This document shows, in pieces, positions 7,553-15,091 of a DNA stretch of 33,227 bases (position 1 is the stretch's first letter; each line of letters begins with the position of its first letter). Both the position numbers and the translations under genes were made by a program. Under the pieces are notes generated by a model. That model searched no databases and had not been told where the DNA came from. It was given only the letters and a program-made list of their open reading frames with translations. Origin of the DNA: Bacteroidales bacterium. Lineage in GTDB: Bacteria; Bacteroidota; Bacteroidia; Bacteroidales; F082. The stretch is taken from positions 1 to 33,227 of the forward strand of contig JAOZNY010000006.1 of assembly GCA_029933565.1 (NCBI GenBank), given 5' to 3'.

Positions 7553-8450
7553 ATGTTATTGGAGTAATTCCAAAATTGGAAAATTGATACTTTATTTTTT
7601 CTATTTCCCCCTTGCTATGAGGTTTGACTTTGAATATTTCTGTGTTGTGATCAATTCTTATTGCTTTTGAGTTTCCCATACTGTGATATGGAAGCAGATG
7701 TGTTGTAGTGTGCCCGTTTTCTTGCAAATAATTACAAAACAGTTCTATATCTTCAATACTGTCGTTTACGCCTGGTATTAAAGGTATTCGAACTTGTACA
7801 TTTTTATAAATATGATTGAGTTTCTCGAAATTACTTAAAATTGTGGTATTAGTAATCCCTGTATATTTTTTATGCATTTGTTTGTCCAGATGCTTAATAT
7901 CAAAATAAATTAAATCGATATATGGAAGTAGGTCAACAATCTTTTCAAAATCAAACTGTCCGGATGTTTCAATATTTATATGGATTTTATTCTTTTTAAG
8001 TGACCTAAGAATACCATTGAGAAACTCAGGATTAATTAATGGCTCACCACCTGAGAATGTTACTCCACCATCAGAATCATCATAAAAATCAACATCCTTA
8101 AGCAACTCTTTCAATATATCTATTTCATTCATTTTTTGCCCTATCATTCTGCGGGCATCTTTTGTACAAATATCAATACAAGCACCACAGGCTGTGCAAG
8201 TTGAATAATCACTAATTTTGGTAATCTTATCTATTGCACTAACAGGGCAAACATCTATACATTTTCTACAATCCTCACAATTTTCCGAGTAAAAAGCAAC
8301 TTCTGCCTTGCCTTTTTGTGATTCCGGATTCTGACACCATTTACACTTTAACGGACAGGCTTTTGTAAACACTACTGTTCTTATTCCAGGTCCATCGTGA
8401 ATGGAAAATCTCTGAATATCAAAAATGTAGGGCGAATTATTTTCTAATAT
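7545..8450 (-). CDS. Glycyl radical enzyme activating enzyme with non-standard start
   Basis: A radical-SAM activase that installs the radical on the adjacent enzyme. It has CPLKCKWC (the CX3CX2C cluster site), an insert with two ferredoxin-like cysteine sets (CEDCRKCIDVC and CTACGACIDIC), then GGVTFSGGEPL for SAM binding. The track begins at a GTG (8372), but the frame stays open to a stop at 8496-8498, and the codons just upstream spell FDIQRFSIHDGPGIRT, the conserved first strand of this family. The extension has no ATG, GTG, TTG or CTG. Alignment from memory with glycerol-dehydratase activase suggests initiation at ATA (8448-8450); the ATT at 8424-8426 is another choice. The 8450 start is therefore an inference; the coding extension itself is plain. 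The 3' end overlaps the enzyme gene by eight bases. Confidence 0.85.
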   Translation of the reverse strand: MLENNSPYIFDIQRFSIHDGPGIRTVVFTKACPLKCKWCQNPESQKGKAEVAFYSENCEDCRKCIDVCPVSAIDKITKISDYSTCTACGACIDICTKDARRMIGQKMNEIDILKELLKDVDFYDDSDGGVTFSGGEPLINPEFLNGILRSLKKNKIHINIETSGQFDFEKIVDLLPYIDLIYFDIKHLDKQMHKKYTGITNTTILSNFEKLNHIYKNVQVRIPLIPGVNDSIEDIELFCNYLQENGHTTTHLLPYHSMGNSKAIRIDHNTEIFKVKPHSKGEIEKIKYQFSNFGITPITYD

Positions 8451-8522
8451 GCTTTGAATATTAACTGTGTTTAAGGCAGGCTTTGTATTAATTAATTACA
8501 AAACTGTCAATTTCTTAAGTCA

Positions 8523-8549
8523 CAAAAGTATCAATATTTTCCAAAGTTA
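8523..8549 (-). promoter_or_regulatory. Possible activase/glycyl-radical-enzyme promoter
   Basis: On the minus strand TAACTTTG (8549-8542) and TACTTTTG (8530-8523) each match the -7 consensus TAnnTTTG. Neither has a clear TTG box 20 bases upstream. Transcription from the nearer one would begin around 8515, upstream of the extended activase start. Confidence 0.4.
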
Positions 8550-8663
8550 TTTTTGCCTTCAATATTATTCATACTTTTTAACTGGCGCTAGCCCATTGTC
8601 ATTAAGTAAAAGTATGACGGCCACATTCACAAAATAAAACTTTAATCTTTTTAACAAAAACAC

Positions 8664-8692
8664 TTTGATTATAAAAATAATATATAATTTTG
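8664..8692 (+). promoter_or_regulatory. Promoter of the methylmalonyl-CoA decarboxylase operon
   Basis: TTTG at 8664-8667, a 17-base spacer and TAATTTTG at 8685-8692. The spacer is a little short. The mce start codon follows 83 bases later. The rest of the gap back to the activase shows nothing else I can name. Confidence 0.5.
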
Positions 8693-8775
8693 TGAATTAT
8701 TTAACAGATGGTTTTAAGACTGTAAAATTTTAATAAAATCGAAGCAAAAATTTCAAACCAATAGAACAATTCAAA

Positions 8776-9180
8776 ATGGAATTAACTCATATCGAACACA
8801 TTGGCATTGCAGTAAAAAGCCTTGAGCAGGCAATTCCATATTACGAAAACATACTTGGTCTTAAGTGTTATGCCATCGAAGAGGTGAAAGACCAGAGGGT
8901 AAAAACAGCCTTTTTTAAAATTGGACAAACAAAACTGGAACTTTTGGAAAGCACAAATCCGGAAGGGCCTGTTGGGAAATTCATAGAAAAGAAAGGCGAA
9001 GGAGTTCACCACATTGCATTTGCAACTGATGGTGTTCAGCAAGCCTTAAATGAAGTTGAAGAAAAAGGTATCCGCCTAATCGACAAAGTCCCACGCAAGG
9101 GAGCTGAAGGATTGAATATTGGATTCTTGCACCCAAAATCTACTTTTGGAGTACTTACTGAATTTTGCGAAAAACCATAA
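8776..9180 (+). CDS. mce: Methylmalonyl-CoA epimerase
   Basis: A 134-residue glyoxalase/VOC-fold enzyme that interconverts (R)- and (S)-methylmalonyl-CoA. Metal ligands expected in the family are visible: His in EHIGIAV (about residue 8), His in VHHIAF (about 79) and Glu in LTEF (about 129). The segment TKLELLEST and the C-terminal [18 protein letters not shown] are typical of bacterial epimerases. It is the first gene of the mce-mmdA-oadG-mmdC-mmdB operon and supplies the isomer the decarboxylase uses, so context and sequence agree. Full length. Confidence 0.95.
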   Translation: MELTHIEHIGIAVKSLEQAIPYYENILGLKCYAIEEVKDQRVKTAFFKIGQTKLELLESTNPEGPVGKFIEKKGEGVHHIAFATDGVQQALNEVEEKGIRLIDKVPRKGAEGLNIGFLHPKSTFGVLTEFCEKP

Positions 9181-9182
9181 AT

Positions 9183-9231
9183 GTTTTGAGTTCTGTGTTA
9201 GACAAAAAACACAAAACACTGAACTCAAAAC
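9183..9231 (+). other. Long hairpin between mce and mmdA
   Basis: GTTTTGAGTTCTGTGTT (9183-9199) pairs with AACACTGAACTCAAAAC (9215-9231): 16 of 17 pairs around a 15-base loop. It has no following T-run, so it is not a classic terminator. It may set relative mce and mmdA expression, serve as an RNase site, or be a small inserted inverted repeat. Confidence 0.65.
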
Positions 9232-9247
9232 ACCAAACATTGAACCA

Positions 9248-10807
9248 ATGACTATTGAAGATAACATTCAAAAACTTCTTAGCAAACGCGAAGAGGCAAA
9301 ACTGGCAGGTGGCGAAAAACGAATTGCTTCACAAAAAGCCAAAGGAAAATTCACGGCCCGCGAACGCATTCATCTTTTGCTCGACGAAGGTAGTTTTGAA
9401 GAATACGATATGTTTGTGACCCACCACTCAAACGAGTTTGGTCTTGAAAAACAAAAATTTCTTACCGACGGAGTTATTACAGGTCACGGAACCATCGATG
9501 GACGGGTGGTATACGTTTACTCACAGGATTTTACAATTCTAGGCGGCTCACTTTCTGAAAGTTATGCCAAAAAGATTTGTAAAATAATGGATCAGGCATT
9601 AAAAGTTGGGGCTCCATTAATTGGTATAAACGACAGTGGTGGTGCACGAATTCAAGAGGGTGTTCAAAGTTTAGCTGGCTATGCCGAAATATTCCAACGC
9701 AATATTATGGCCTCGGGTGTAATCCCTCAGTTATCTGCCATTTTCGGTCCTTGTGCAGGTGGTGCTGTTTACTCTCCTGCCCTCACCGATTTTATCCTAA
9801 TGAGCAAGGAAAATTCCTATATGTTTGTTACCGGTCCAAAGGTTGCCAAAACCGTAACCGGAGAAGATATTTCAATCGAAGATCTGGGTGGTCCCGATGT
9901 TCATGCAAAAAAGTCGGGGGTTTCACACTTTATCAGTGAAGACGAGGAAGAGGGATTTCTGATTTTAAGAAAACTCCTATCGTATCTTCCACAAAATAAT
10001 CTTGAAGACCCAATTGTAACAGAGTGTGATGACCCCGTTGACAGAAAGGAAGATTTACTGAATGAAATTATTCCTGATAAGGCAAGTATTCCCTATGATG
10101 TTAAGGATGTAATTTATGCTATTGTTGACTATTCAGAATTTCTTGAAGTACAAAGACATTATGCTGCTAATATTGTTACCGGTTTTTCGAAATTTAATGG
10201 AATTCCTGTTGGGATAGTTGCCAACCAGCCCAACTTTTTAGCCGGAGTGCTCGACATAAATTCATCGCGTAAAGCTGCACGTTTTGTTCGCTTCTGCGAT
10301 GCTTTTAATATTCCAATTATTACACTTGTTGATGTTCCGGGTTTCCTTCCGGGAAGCGCACAGGAATATGGTGGGATAATTTTGCATGGAGCCAAATTGC
10401 TATTTGCCTATGGAGAAGCAACGGTTCCAAAAATTACTATTACACTTCGTAAATCTTATGGCGGTGCCCACGATGTTATGGGGTCGAAACAATTAAGAGG
10501 CGATATTAATTATGCATGGCCTTCGGCCGAAATTGCAGTTATGGGTCCTGAGGGTGCCATTGAAATTATTGAGGGGAAAAATATAAAAGCAATTGAAAAT
10601 GAAGAAGAAAAACAAAAGTTCATAAAAGAAAAGGAAGAGGCTTACAAAAAGAAATTTGCAAACCCATTTGAGGCTGCCAGTTACGGTTTTATCGATGATG
10701 TTATTGAACCCAGAAATACAAGGTTTAGGATAATCAGAGCATTGAAGGTGTTAGCCACTAAAAAGGATACTAATCCTCCCAAAAAACATTCAAATATACC
10801 TCTATAA
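9248..10807 (+). CDS. mmdA: Methylmalonyl-CoA decarboxylase alpha / carboxyltransferase subunit
   Basis: A 519-residue acyl-CoA carboxyltransferase (crotonase-fold, two halves). [17 protein letters not shown] is the family's normal start, so I place the start at 9248; the track's longer version adds 43 codons read through the mce 3' end and intergenic hairpin. Visible motifs: [31 protein letters not shown] (oxyanion hole/CoA loop), [12 protein letters not shown], and in the C half [12 protein letters not shown] and [12 protein letters not shown]. It moves the carboxyl group from methylmalonyl-CoA to the biotin carrier. Propionyl-CoA carboxylase beta is very similar; the neighbouring oadG and mmdB genes favour the sodium-pump decarboxylase. 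Confidence 0.95.
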   Translation: MTIEDNIQKLLSKREEAKLAGGEKRIASQKAKGKFTARERIHLLLDEGSFEEYDMFVTHHSNEFGLEKQKFLTDGVITGHGTIDGRVVYVYSQDFTILGGSLSESYAKKICKIMDQALKVGAPLIGINDSGGARIQEGVQSLAGYAEIFQRNIMASGVIPQLSAIFGPCAGGAVYSPALTDFILMSKENSYMFVTGPKVAKTVTGEDISIEDLGGPDVHAKKSGVSHFISEDEEEGFLILRKLLSYLPQNNLEDPIVTECDDPVDRKEDLLNEIIPDKASIPYDVKDVIYAIVDYSEFLEVQRHYAANIVTGFSKFNGIPVGIVANQPNFLAGVLDINSSRKAARFVRFCDAFNIPIITLVDVPGFLPGSAQEYGGIILHGAKLLFAYGEATVPKITITLRKSYGGAHDVMGSKQLRGDINYAWPSAEIAVMGPEGAIEIIEGKNIKAIENEEEKQKFIKEKEEAYKKKFANPFEAASYGFIDDVIEPRNTRFRIIRALKVLATKKDTNPPKKHSNIPL

Positions 10808-10819
10808 AATCATTTTATT

Positions 10820-11173
10820 ATGACACTGATATTTGATACTCCGGCCTTTCTCGAACAGGGAATAATTATTGCAATTACAGGTTATGTGATAGTTTTTACA
10901 GCCCTGGTAATTTTATATTTTGCTTTTACTGCTGTTTCTAAAATACTTCTCATTAAAACTAAAAGACATCTCGCCAAAAGCGGCAAACTAAAAAACCTAA
11001 AAAACAATGAAATACATATTAGTGGAGAAGTTTCGGCAGCCATAGCAATGGCTGTTTATTTACAAAACTATCTGCACGATGAAGAAAGTGGTATACTAAC
11101 AATAAAGAAAATCTCCAAAACCTATTCGCCATGGAGTTCAAAAATTTACGGACTAAGAAATTCTAACCGATAG
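10820..11173 (+). CDS. oadG: Sodium pump decarboxylase gamma subunit (OadG family)
   Basis: A 117-residue protein with one membrane helix (about residues 13-37), a charged linker, and a C-terminal soluble part. ISGEVSAAIAMAVYLQNYL and the end WSSKIYGLRNSNR are typical of Bacteroidota OadG/MmdD-like subunits. It holds the carboxyltransferase to the membrane beta subunit. It starts 12 bases after mmdA and stops 2 bases before the biotin carrier gene. Confidence 0.85.
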   Translation: MTLIFDTPAFLEQGIIIAITGYVIVFTALVILYFAFTAVSKILLIKTKRHLAKSGKLKNLKNNEIHISGEVSAAIAMAVYLQNYLHDEESGILTIKKISKTYSPWSSKIYGLRNSNR

Positions 11174-11175
11174 AC

Positions 11176-11604
11176 ATGCAAAAGTTTAAATTTACCATAC
11201 GTGGAAACGATTACGAGGTTGAAATCAAGAAAATGGAGGACTGCCATGCCAATATTGAAGTTAATGGCACCATTTACAATGTTGAACTTCACAAAGAGCA
11301 AACCATTTCAAAAACACCTATTTTAAGGAGACCAGCTATTAAGCATCCTGAGGGCTCTGACAGAATAAAAAAAGTTAATGAGTCTGTTTTTAAGGTTAAA
11401 GCACCCTTGCCGGGAAATATTTTACAGTTGTTCGTTAAACAAGGTGATGAAATAAAGAAAGGTGATAAACTGCTTCAATATGAAGCCATGAAAATGGAAA
11501 ACAACCTATTATCAGAAAAGGATGGAGTTGTTGCTGAAATTAAAGTAAACCTTGGAGATACAGTACTTCAGGATGATGATTTGATTTATTTGGAACTTAA
11601 ATAA
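11176..11604 (+). CDS. mmdC: Biotin carboxyl carrier subunit
   Basis: A 142-residue carrier. The C-terminal half is a biotinyl/lipoyl domain with the biotin site EAMKMEN, the modified Lys at about 106. Before it comes KAPLPGNILQLFVKQGDEIKKGD, the standard first half of the fold. The N-terminal 60 residues form a small extra domain seen in Bacteroidota decarboxylase carriers, joined by a short basic linker rather than the Ala/Pro-rich linker of other species. It carries CO2 from the alpha subunit to the beta subunit. Confidence 0.93.
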   Translation: MQKFKFTIRGNDYEVEIKKMEDCHANIEVNGTIYNVELHKEQTISKTPILRRPAIKHPEGSDRIKKVNESVFKVKAPLPGNILQLFVKQGDEIKKGDKLLQYEAMKMENNLLSEKDGVVAEIKVNLGDTVLQDDDLIYLELK

Positions 11605-11608
11605 CGAA

Positions 11609-12931
11609 ATGATGTTTGGGCTAAAAAAGGCATTGACAGTTTTTGGGATAATTGCAACTCTTGCAGTAATGAACATTGTTTTCGTTCAAAACAGTTTTTC
11701 AAAAAACACAACTACTGTAAGCATTGATAAGAACGAAACACAATCAGAAGGGGGTGTTCTTAATGGTATTACAAAATTCTACACATATTCCGGTTTCAGG
11801 AATGCAAACCCTGGAAACTTCTTTATGATCCTTGTGGGTCTTCTTTTTATTTTTCTTGCCATTAAATACGACTACGAACCACTGCTGCTAATTCCCATCG
11901 GGACTGGAATAATTATTGGTAATATCCCGTTTTTTCAAGATGGGGGTGTTAATCTCCAACTTGGAATTTATCAGGAAGGCAGCGTTTTAAATTATCTCTA
12001 TTTTGGGGTTGTAAAAGGCATCTATCCCCCACTGATATTTTTAGGTATTGGTGCAATGACAGATTTCTCCTCTTTGATTTCCAATCCACGATTAATGCTT
12101 CTTGGTGCTGCTGCTCAGGTTGGCATTTTCCTAACTTTTCTTGGTGCTTTATTTTTAGGCTTCAATATGCCTGAGGCAGGTGCCATTGGAATAATTGGAG
12201 GCGCAGATGGCCCTACTGCAATTTTCCTTTCTTCAAAATTGGCAAACGGTTCAATTATTAATGGTATTCAAACCAAGAATTTAATTGGCCCCATCGCTAT
12301 CGCAGCATATTCCTATATGGCATTGGTTCCGGTTATTCAGCCACCAATAATGAGACTGCTAACCAACAATAAAGAAAGAATAATAAGGATGAAACCGCCA
12401 AGAGCGGTTAGCAAACTGGAAAAAATAATTTTTCCAATTGTTGCTATGATACTTACAACTTTTATTTCTCCTGGCGCATTGCCATTGCTTGGAATGTTAT
12501 TTTTTGGCAACCTGTTAAAAGAAAGTGGTGTTACAAAACGCCTTGCCGACACTGCCCGAACTTCACTTATTGATATTGTTACAATACTTTTAGGACTTAC
12601 GGTTGGAGCCTCCACCCAGGCCGATGTATTCTTAACTTCCGAATCAATTTTAATCTTTGTTCTTGGAGCATTGTCATTTGTGGTTGCAACAGCAGGTGGT
12701 GTTATGTTTGCCAAAGTAATGAACCTGTTTTTAAAGGGTGATAGTAAAATAAACCCACTTGTAGGAGCAGCAGGAGTTTCGGCAGTTCCCGACAGTGCCA
12801 GGGTTGTACACACCGAAGGGCTTAAATACGACCCATCAAACTATTTGCTAATGCATGCTATGGCACCAAATGTAGCAGGAGTTATTGGTTCGGCAGTTGC
12901 TGCAGGTATTATGATGAGTTTTTTGATGTAG
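11609..12931 (+). CDS. mmdB: Sodium-translocating decarboxylase beta subunit
   Basis: A 440-residue membrane protein that decarboxylates carboxybiotin and exports Na+. About ten hydrophobic helices are visible. IGGADGPTAIFLSSKLA carries the conserved Asp needed for Na+ transport; GAAGVSAVPDSARVVH and HAMAPNVAGVIGSAVAAG match the C-terminal family motifs. The N-terminus has an extra hydrophobic segment and a linker (about residues 1-55) before the core beginning NPGNFFMILVG; this extension is common in Bacteroidota. Last gene of the operon, four bases after mmdC. Confidence 0.93.
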   Translation: MMFGLKKALTVFGIIATLAVMNIVFVQNSFSKNTTTVSIDKNETQSEGGVLNGITKFYTYSGFRNANPGNFFMILVGLLFIFLAIKYDYEPLLLIPIGTGIIIGNIPFFQDGGVNLQLGIYQEGSVLNYLYFGVVKGIYPPLIFLGIGAMTDFSSLISNPRLMLLGAAAQVGIFLTFLGALFLGFNMPEAGAIGIIGGADGPTAIFLSSKLANGSIINGIQTKNLIGPIAIAAYSYMALVPVIQPPIMRLLTNNKERIIRMKPPRAVSKLEKIIFPIVAMILTTFISPGALPLLGMLFFGNLLKESGVTKRLADTARTSLIDIVTILLGLTVGASTQADVFLTSESILIFVLGALSFVVATAGGVMFAKVMNLFLKGDSKINPLVGAAGVSAVPDSARVVHTEGLKYDPSNYLLMHAMAPNVAGVIGSAVAAGIMMSFLM

Positions 12932-12951
12932 GAAATTATTTTGTATTTTTG
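12922..12951 (+). promoter_or_regulatory. Promoter of the RelE-type toxin-antitoxin pair
   Basis: TTTG (12922-12925), 18-base spacer, TATTTTTG (12944-12951). The -33 box lies inside the last codons of mmdB. The antitoxin ATG is 18 bases downstream of the -7 element, giving a very short leader. Confidence 0.6.
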
Positions 12952-12969
12952 TACTTCAATTGAGTTAAC

Positions 12970-13179
12970 ATGAAAGTACTACTTGAAGTAAAAGATAATA
13001 AGGTTGCTTTTTTTTTAGAGATTATTAAAAACTTCTCTTTTGTAAAAGAAGTAAAAACAATATCAGATGCTAAAGCAGATTTAATTCAAGATATTAAAGA
13101 AACTGTTGAAGAACTAAAATTGGTTAGAGATGGCAAATTAATAGCCCGTAATGCCGAAGACTTAACAAATGAGTTATAG
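12970..13179 (+). CDS. Putative antitoxin of a RelE/ParE-type pair
   Basis: A 69-residue protein whose first part, KVLLEVKDNKVAFFLEIIKNFSFVKEV, is a short beta-helix unit, and whose tail, VEELKLVRDGKLIARNAEDL, is the acidic/amphipathic sort that wraps a toxin. Its stop lies 8 bases past the toxin's start codon (11-base overlap). I see no classic DNA-binding motif, so autoregulation is not proven. Its role rests on size, position and the following RelE-like gene. It has its own promoter although it directly follows mmdB. Confidence 0.7.
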   Translation: MKVLLEVKDNKVAFFLEIIKNFSFVKEVKTISDAKADLIQDIKETVEELKLVRDGKLIARNAEDLTNEL

Positions 13180-13495
13180 TGTTAAGGTCATACCCAAGTT
13201 TGAAAAAAACTTAAAAAAACTGTCCAGAAGATACCCATCTTTAAAAATGGAGTTTTCTCACCTTGTACAATCATTAAAAGATAATCCAAAACAAGGTAGT
13301 CCTTTAGACCATAATTGTTTCAAAATTAGAATTTCCATTGCTTCAAAAGGCAAAGGCAAATCTGGAGAAGGGCGAATAATCACTAATCTGGTTGTTAGAG
13401 ATAAAACGGTTTATTTACTGAGTATTTATGATAAATCTGATAAAGAAAATTTATCAGACAAGGAACTTTTAGAATTACTAAAAAATGTTCCGTAA
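13169..13495 (+). CDS. RelE/ParE superfamily toxin
   Basis: A 108-residue basic protein. SVKVIPKFEKNLKKLSRRYPSL is the helical start of RelE-fold toxins, FKIRISIASKGKGKSG and GRIITNLVVRDKTVYLLSIYDKSDK the beta core, with the KxxxNLS C-terminus seen in chromosomal RelE-like proteins of Bacteroidota. Family members cut mRNA in the ribosome or poison gyrase; which applies here cannot be told. Length is normal and no residues look lost. Alternative: an inactive relic kept by linkage. Confidence 0.78.
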   Translation: MSYSVKVIPKFEKNLKKLSRRYPSLKMEFSHLVQSLKDNPKQGSPLDHNCFKIRISIASKGKGKSGEGRIITNLVVRDKTVYLLSIYDKSDKENLSDKELLELLKNVP

Positions 13496-13511
13496 ATTAT
13501 AAAATCAAATT

Positions 13512-14120
13512 ATGCTAATTATTGGAATTGCCGGAGGTAGTGGTTCGGGGAAGACCACAGTAGTAAAAAAAATTGTTAGGGCTCTGCATAAAAGTGCCGT
13601 AACGGTTATCCCTCAGGATGCTTATTATTTTGACAATGGCCATCTGACTAAAGAAGAAAAGCTTAAAATAAATTTTGACCACCCAAACTCCATTGAATGG
13701 GATTTATTGAATGAGCATCTCGACGACTTAAAAAAAGGAAAGTCCATTGCCAAGCCCAATTATGATTATGTAAGTTGTGCCAGATTAGAAAATTACGACA
13801 TTATTCAACCTAACAAAGTAATAATTGTTGAGGGGATACTCGTTCTTTCAAATGAAGAACTTCGTAAACGAATGGACATTAAACTTTTCGTTTCAACCGA
13901 TAGTGACGACCGGCTTATGAGGATAATAAAACGCGATACTTTATCGCGAGGAAGATCGCTGGACGCTGTTCTTACTCACTACAGTAAGTATGTACAACCC
14001 ATGCACCAACAATTTATTGAACCCGCAAAATTATTTGCCGATGTTATTATTCCACAAGGTGGTGAAAACAAAGTAGCCATTGAAATGGTTGTTTCCAGAA
14101 TAAAAATGTATCTCCCTTAA
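13512..14120 (+). CDS. udk: Uridine kinase
   Basis: A 202-residue P-loop kinase that phosphorylates uridine and cytidine in pyrimidine salvage. GIAGGSGSGKTTV is the P-loop at residues 5-17; IPQDAYYF, FDHPNSIEWDLL and KPNYDYVSC are substrate-site motifs; IIVEGILVL holds the Walker B-like segment, and IKRDTLSRGRSLDAVL the lid arginines. Full length. The stop codon overlaps the next start (TAATG). Confidence 0.95.
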   Translation: MLIIGIAGGSGSGKTTVVKKIVRALHKSAVTVIPQDAYYFDNGHLTKEEKLKINFDHPNSIEWDLLNEHLDDLKKGKSIAKPNYDYVSCARLENYDIIQPNKVIIVEGILVLSNEELRKRMDIKLFVSTDSDDRLMRIIKRDTLSRGRSLDAVLTHYSKYVQPMHQQFIEPAKLFADVIIPQGGENKVAIEMVVSRIKMYLP

Positions 14121-14317
14121 TGAGCCTAAACAATAACATAAAAAATCCATGTATTCAAGTTTGCACTAAAGATGAAAATGGTATTTGTTTGAGTTGTTAC
14201 CGTAGCAAGGAAGAAATTAGAGGTTGGTACAAATGTGACGATACGCAAAAACAATTCATTCTAAAAAAGGCTAATAAACGTAGAGCAGAATTTGATAAAA
14301 ACCAGTTTTACATTTAG
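14120..14317 (+). CDS. DUF1289 small cysteine protein
   Basis: A 65-residue protein with NPCIQVCTKDENGICLSCYRS and a following EIRGWYKCDDTQKQ, the hallmark of DUF1289: four closely spaced cysteines (C11, C15, C24, C27) that probably bind zinc or an Fe-S cluster. Function is unknown. It is translationally coupled to udk by TAATG. Confidence 0.85.
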   Translation: MSLNNNIKNPCIQVCTKDENGICLSCYRSKEEIRGWYKCDDTQKQFILKKANKRRAEFDKNQFYI

Positions 14318-14330
14318 AAACCTACAAGTA

Positions 14331-14444
14331 TTTGTCATCCTGAGCCAAAGCGACCACGTGCGCTATAGCTTTAGCGGCGGCACAAGAATCTCTAATACAG
14401 TGAATAAAATGAAACAGATTCTTCACTGCATTCAGAATGACAGA
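14331..14444. repeat. REP/MITE-like extragenic inverted repeat
   Basis: TGTCATCCTGA (14333-14343) is inverted at TCAGAATGACA (14432-14442), with AAGAATCT (14384-14391) and AGATTCTT (14416-14423) nested inside, and a small inner hairpin CGCTA-tagctt-TAGCG near 14361. This TGTCATyCTGA / AGATTCTTC pattern is a familiar non-coding repeat in Bacteroidota and other genomes. The track ORF at 14292-14534 is an artefact of it. Confidence 0.7.
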
Positions 14445-14491
14445 CCTCTCTTTATTTTGAACAGCCTTTTTGAAACTGCTAGCATTATTCT

Positions 14492-14833
14492 TTACTTCAC
14501 ACTTTCGTCTCTTTCCTTTTTTTCAAGAAAATGACCAATTACAAGTGCTATTCCACCAAATAGAAATATCATCGAAAAATATGCTGGATTTTCCGGTAAT
14601 AATTCCATGCTGTTAAGAACTCCTCCCAACAGCAAGCCAAGTGCGGCTCCAATAAATAATAGTCCTATTTTTAAGGCAGAAAAACCCTGTGGTTTGTTTG
14701 GGCTTAAAAATATTGAGGCATCAACACCTTTTTCAAGTAATTTAAACCTTTCGCTTCTTCTAATCATTAAAAAGATTACTGAATAACTAAATCCAAAAAT
14801 AATTGCGGTAATAAAAATTGGTTCTAATTCCAT
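14492..14833 (-). CDS. DUF6249-type membrane protein
   Basis: A 113-residue protein with three hydrophobic helices (about 6-24, 53-72 and 84-101) and a basic loop MIRRSERFKLLEKGVDASIF after the first. This pattern and the ending IGHFLEKKER match DUF6249, a Bacteroidota inner-membrane family often found near an ECF sigma factor. No sigma factor is present here. Function unknown. The 3' end runs close to the repeat at 14331-14444. Confidence 0.75.
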   Translation of the reverse strand: MELEPIFITAIIFGFSYSVIFLMIRRSERFKLLEKGVDASIFLSPNKPQGFSALKIGLLFIGAALGLLLGGVLNSMELLPENPAYFSMIFLFGGIALVIGHFLEKKERDESVK

Positions 14834-14917
14834 TGTTTTATAATTTAATTATGATTTATACGTTTTGCTTTTTTGACGCCATACTTGTTTTAAGGTTACA
14901 TAATTTCAGTTTTTTCA

Positions 14918-14925
14918 TATATTTG
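14918..14925 (+). promoter_or_regulatory. Probable tnaA -7 element
   Basis: TATATTTG matches TAnnTTTG. It predicts a leader of about 160 bases before the tnaA start codon. No good -33 box is seen 20 bases upstream. Confidence 0.5.
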
Positions 14926-14949
14926 TGCCACATTAACGGGAGAGTTTTC

Positions 14950-15021
14950 ATGAGTAACATTCTTCAAATAACCAAAAAAAGTACTTTTCGCAGCATTAAA
15001 AAACGCGATAGTTTTGCATAG
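14950..15021 (+). CDS. Possible 23-codon leader peptide of tnaA
   Basis: ATG at 14950 opens a 23-codon frame, MSNILQITKKSTFRSIKKRD then SFA, ending at TAG 11 bases before the terminator hairpin at 15032. It lies 24 bases after the -7 element, so it would be at the 5' end of the tnaA transcript. Unlike TnaC leaders of enterobacteria it has no tryptophan, so tryptophan sensing by the nascent chain is not supported. It is basic and could simply be chance. Codon AGC-ATT and the next base (GCATTA, 14993-14998) could pair with TAATGC (15029-15034), which overlaps the terminator's left arm. Confidence 0.35.
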   Translation: MSNILQITKKSTFRSIKKRDSFA

Positions 15022-15031
15022 TACTTCCTAA

Positions 15032-15065
15032 TGCCTTTCCAAAAAAGGCAGTTTTTAATTTTCTT
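15032..15065 (+). terminator. Intrinsic terminator inside the tnaA leader
   Basis: TGCCTTT-ccaaa-AAAGGCA (15032-15050) is a perfect 7-bp stem followed by GTTTTTAATTTTCTTT. It lies upstream of tnaA and downstream of the tnaA promoter, so it would cut tnaA expression unless an alternative fold forms. Confidence 0.6.
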
Positions 15066-15091
15066 TCATAATAATTTTAAAAATCAAATCA

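Noticed and set aside
8512-8535. CRP/FNR-type site upstream of the activase
   Set aside because: Only one half (TTGTGAC on the minus strand) resembles the consensus; the other half does not match.
9119-9247. Longer N-terminus for mmdA in the ORF track
   Set aside because: The extra 43 codons overlap mce and read through the intergenic hairpin; the family start is MTIEDNIQK at 9248.
12337-12813. 158-residue antisense ORF in mmdB
   Set aside because: It is a shadow of membrane-helix codons, with no independent promoter or domain.
14292-14534. 80-residue ORF between DUF1289 and DUF6249 genes
   Set aside because: It is a translation of the REP-like inverted repeat and overlaps the opposite-strand gene; no family features.
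14818-14949. Upstream part of the 67-residue ORF before tnaA
   Set aside because: It starts inside the DUF6249 start region and runs through the tnaA promoter; only the part from 14950 could be translated from the predicted transcript.
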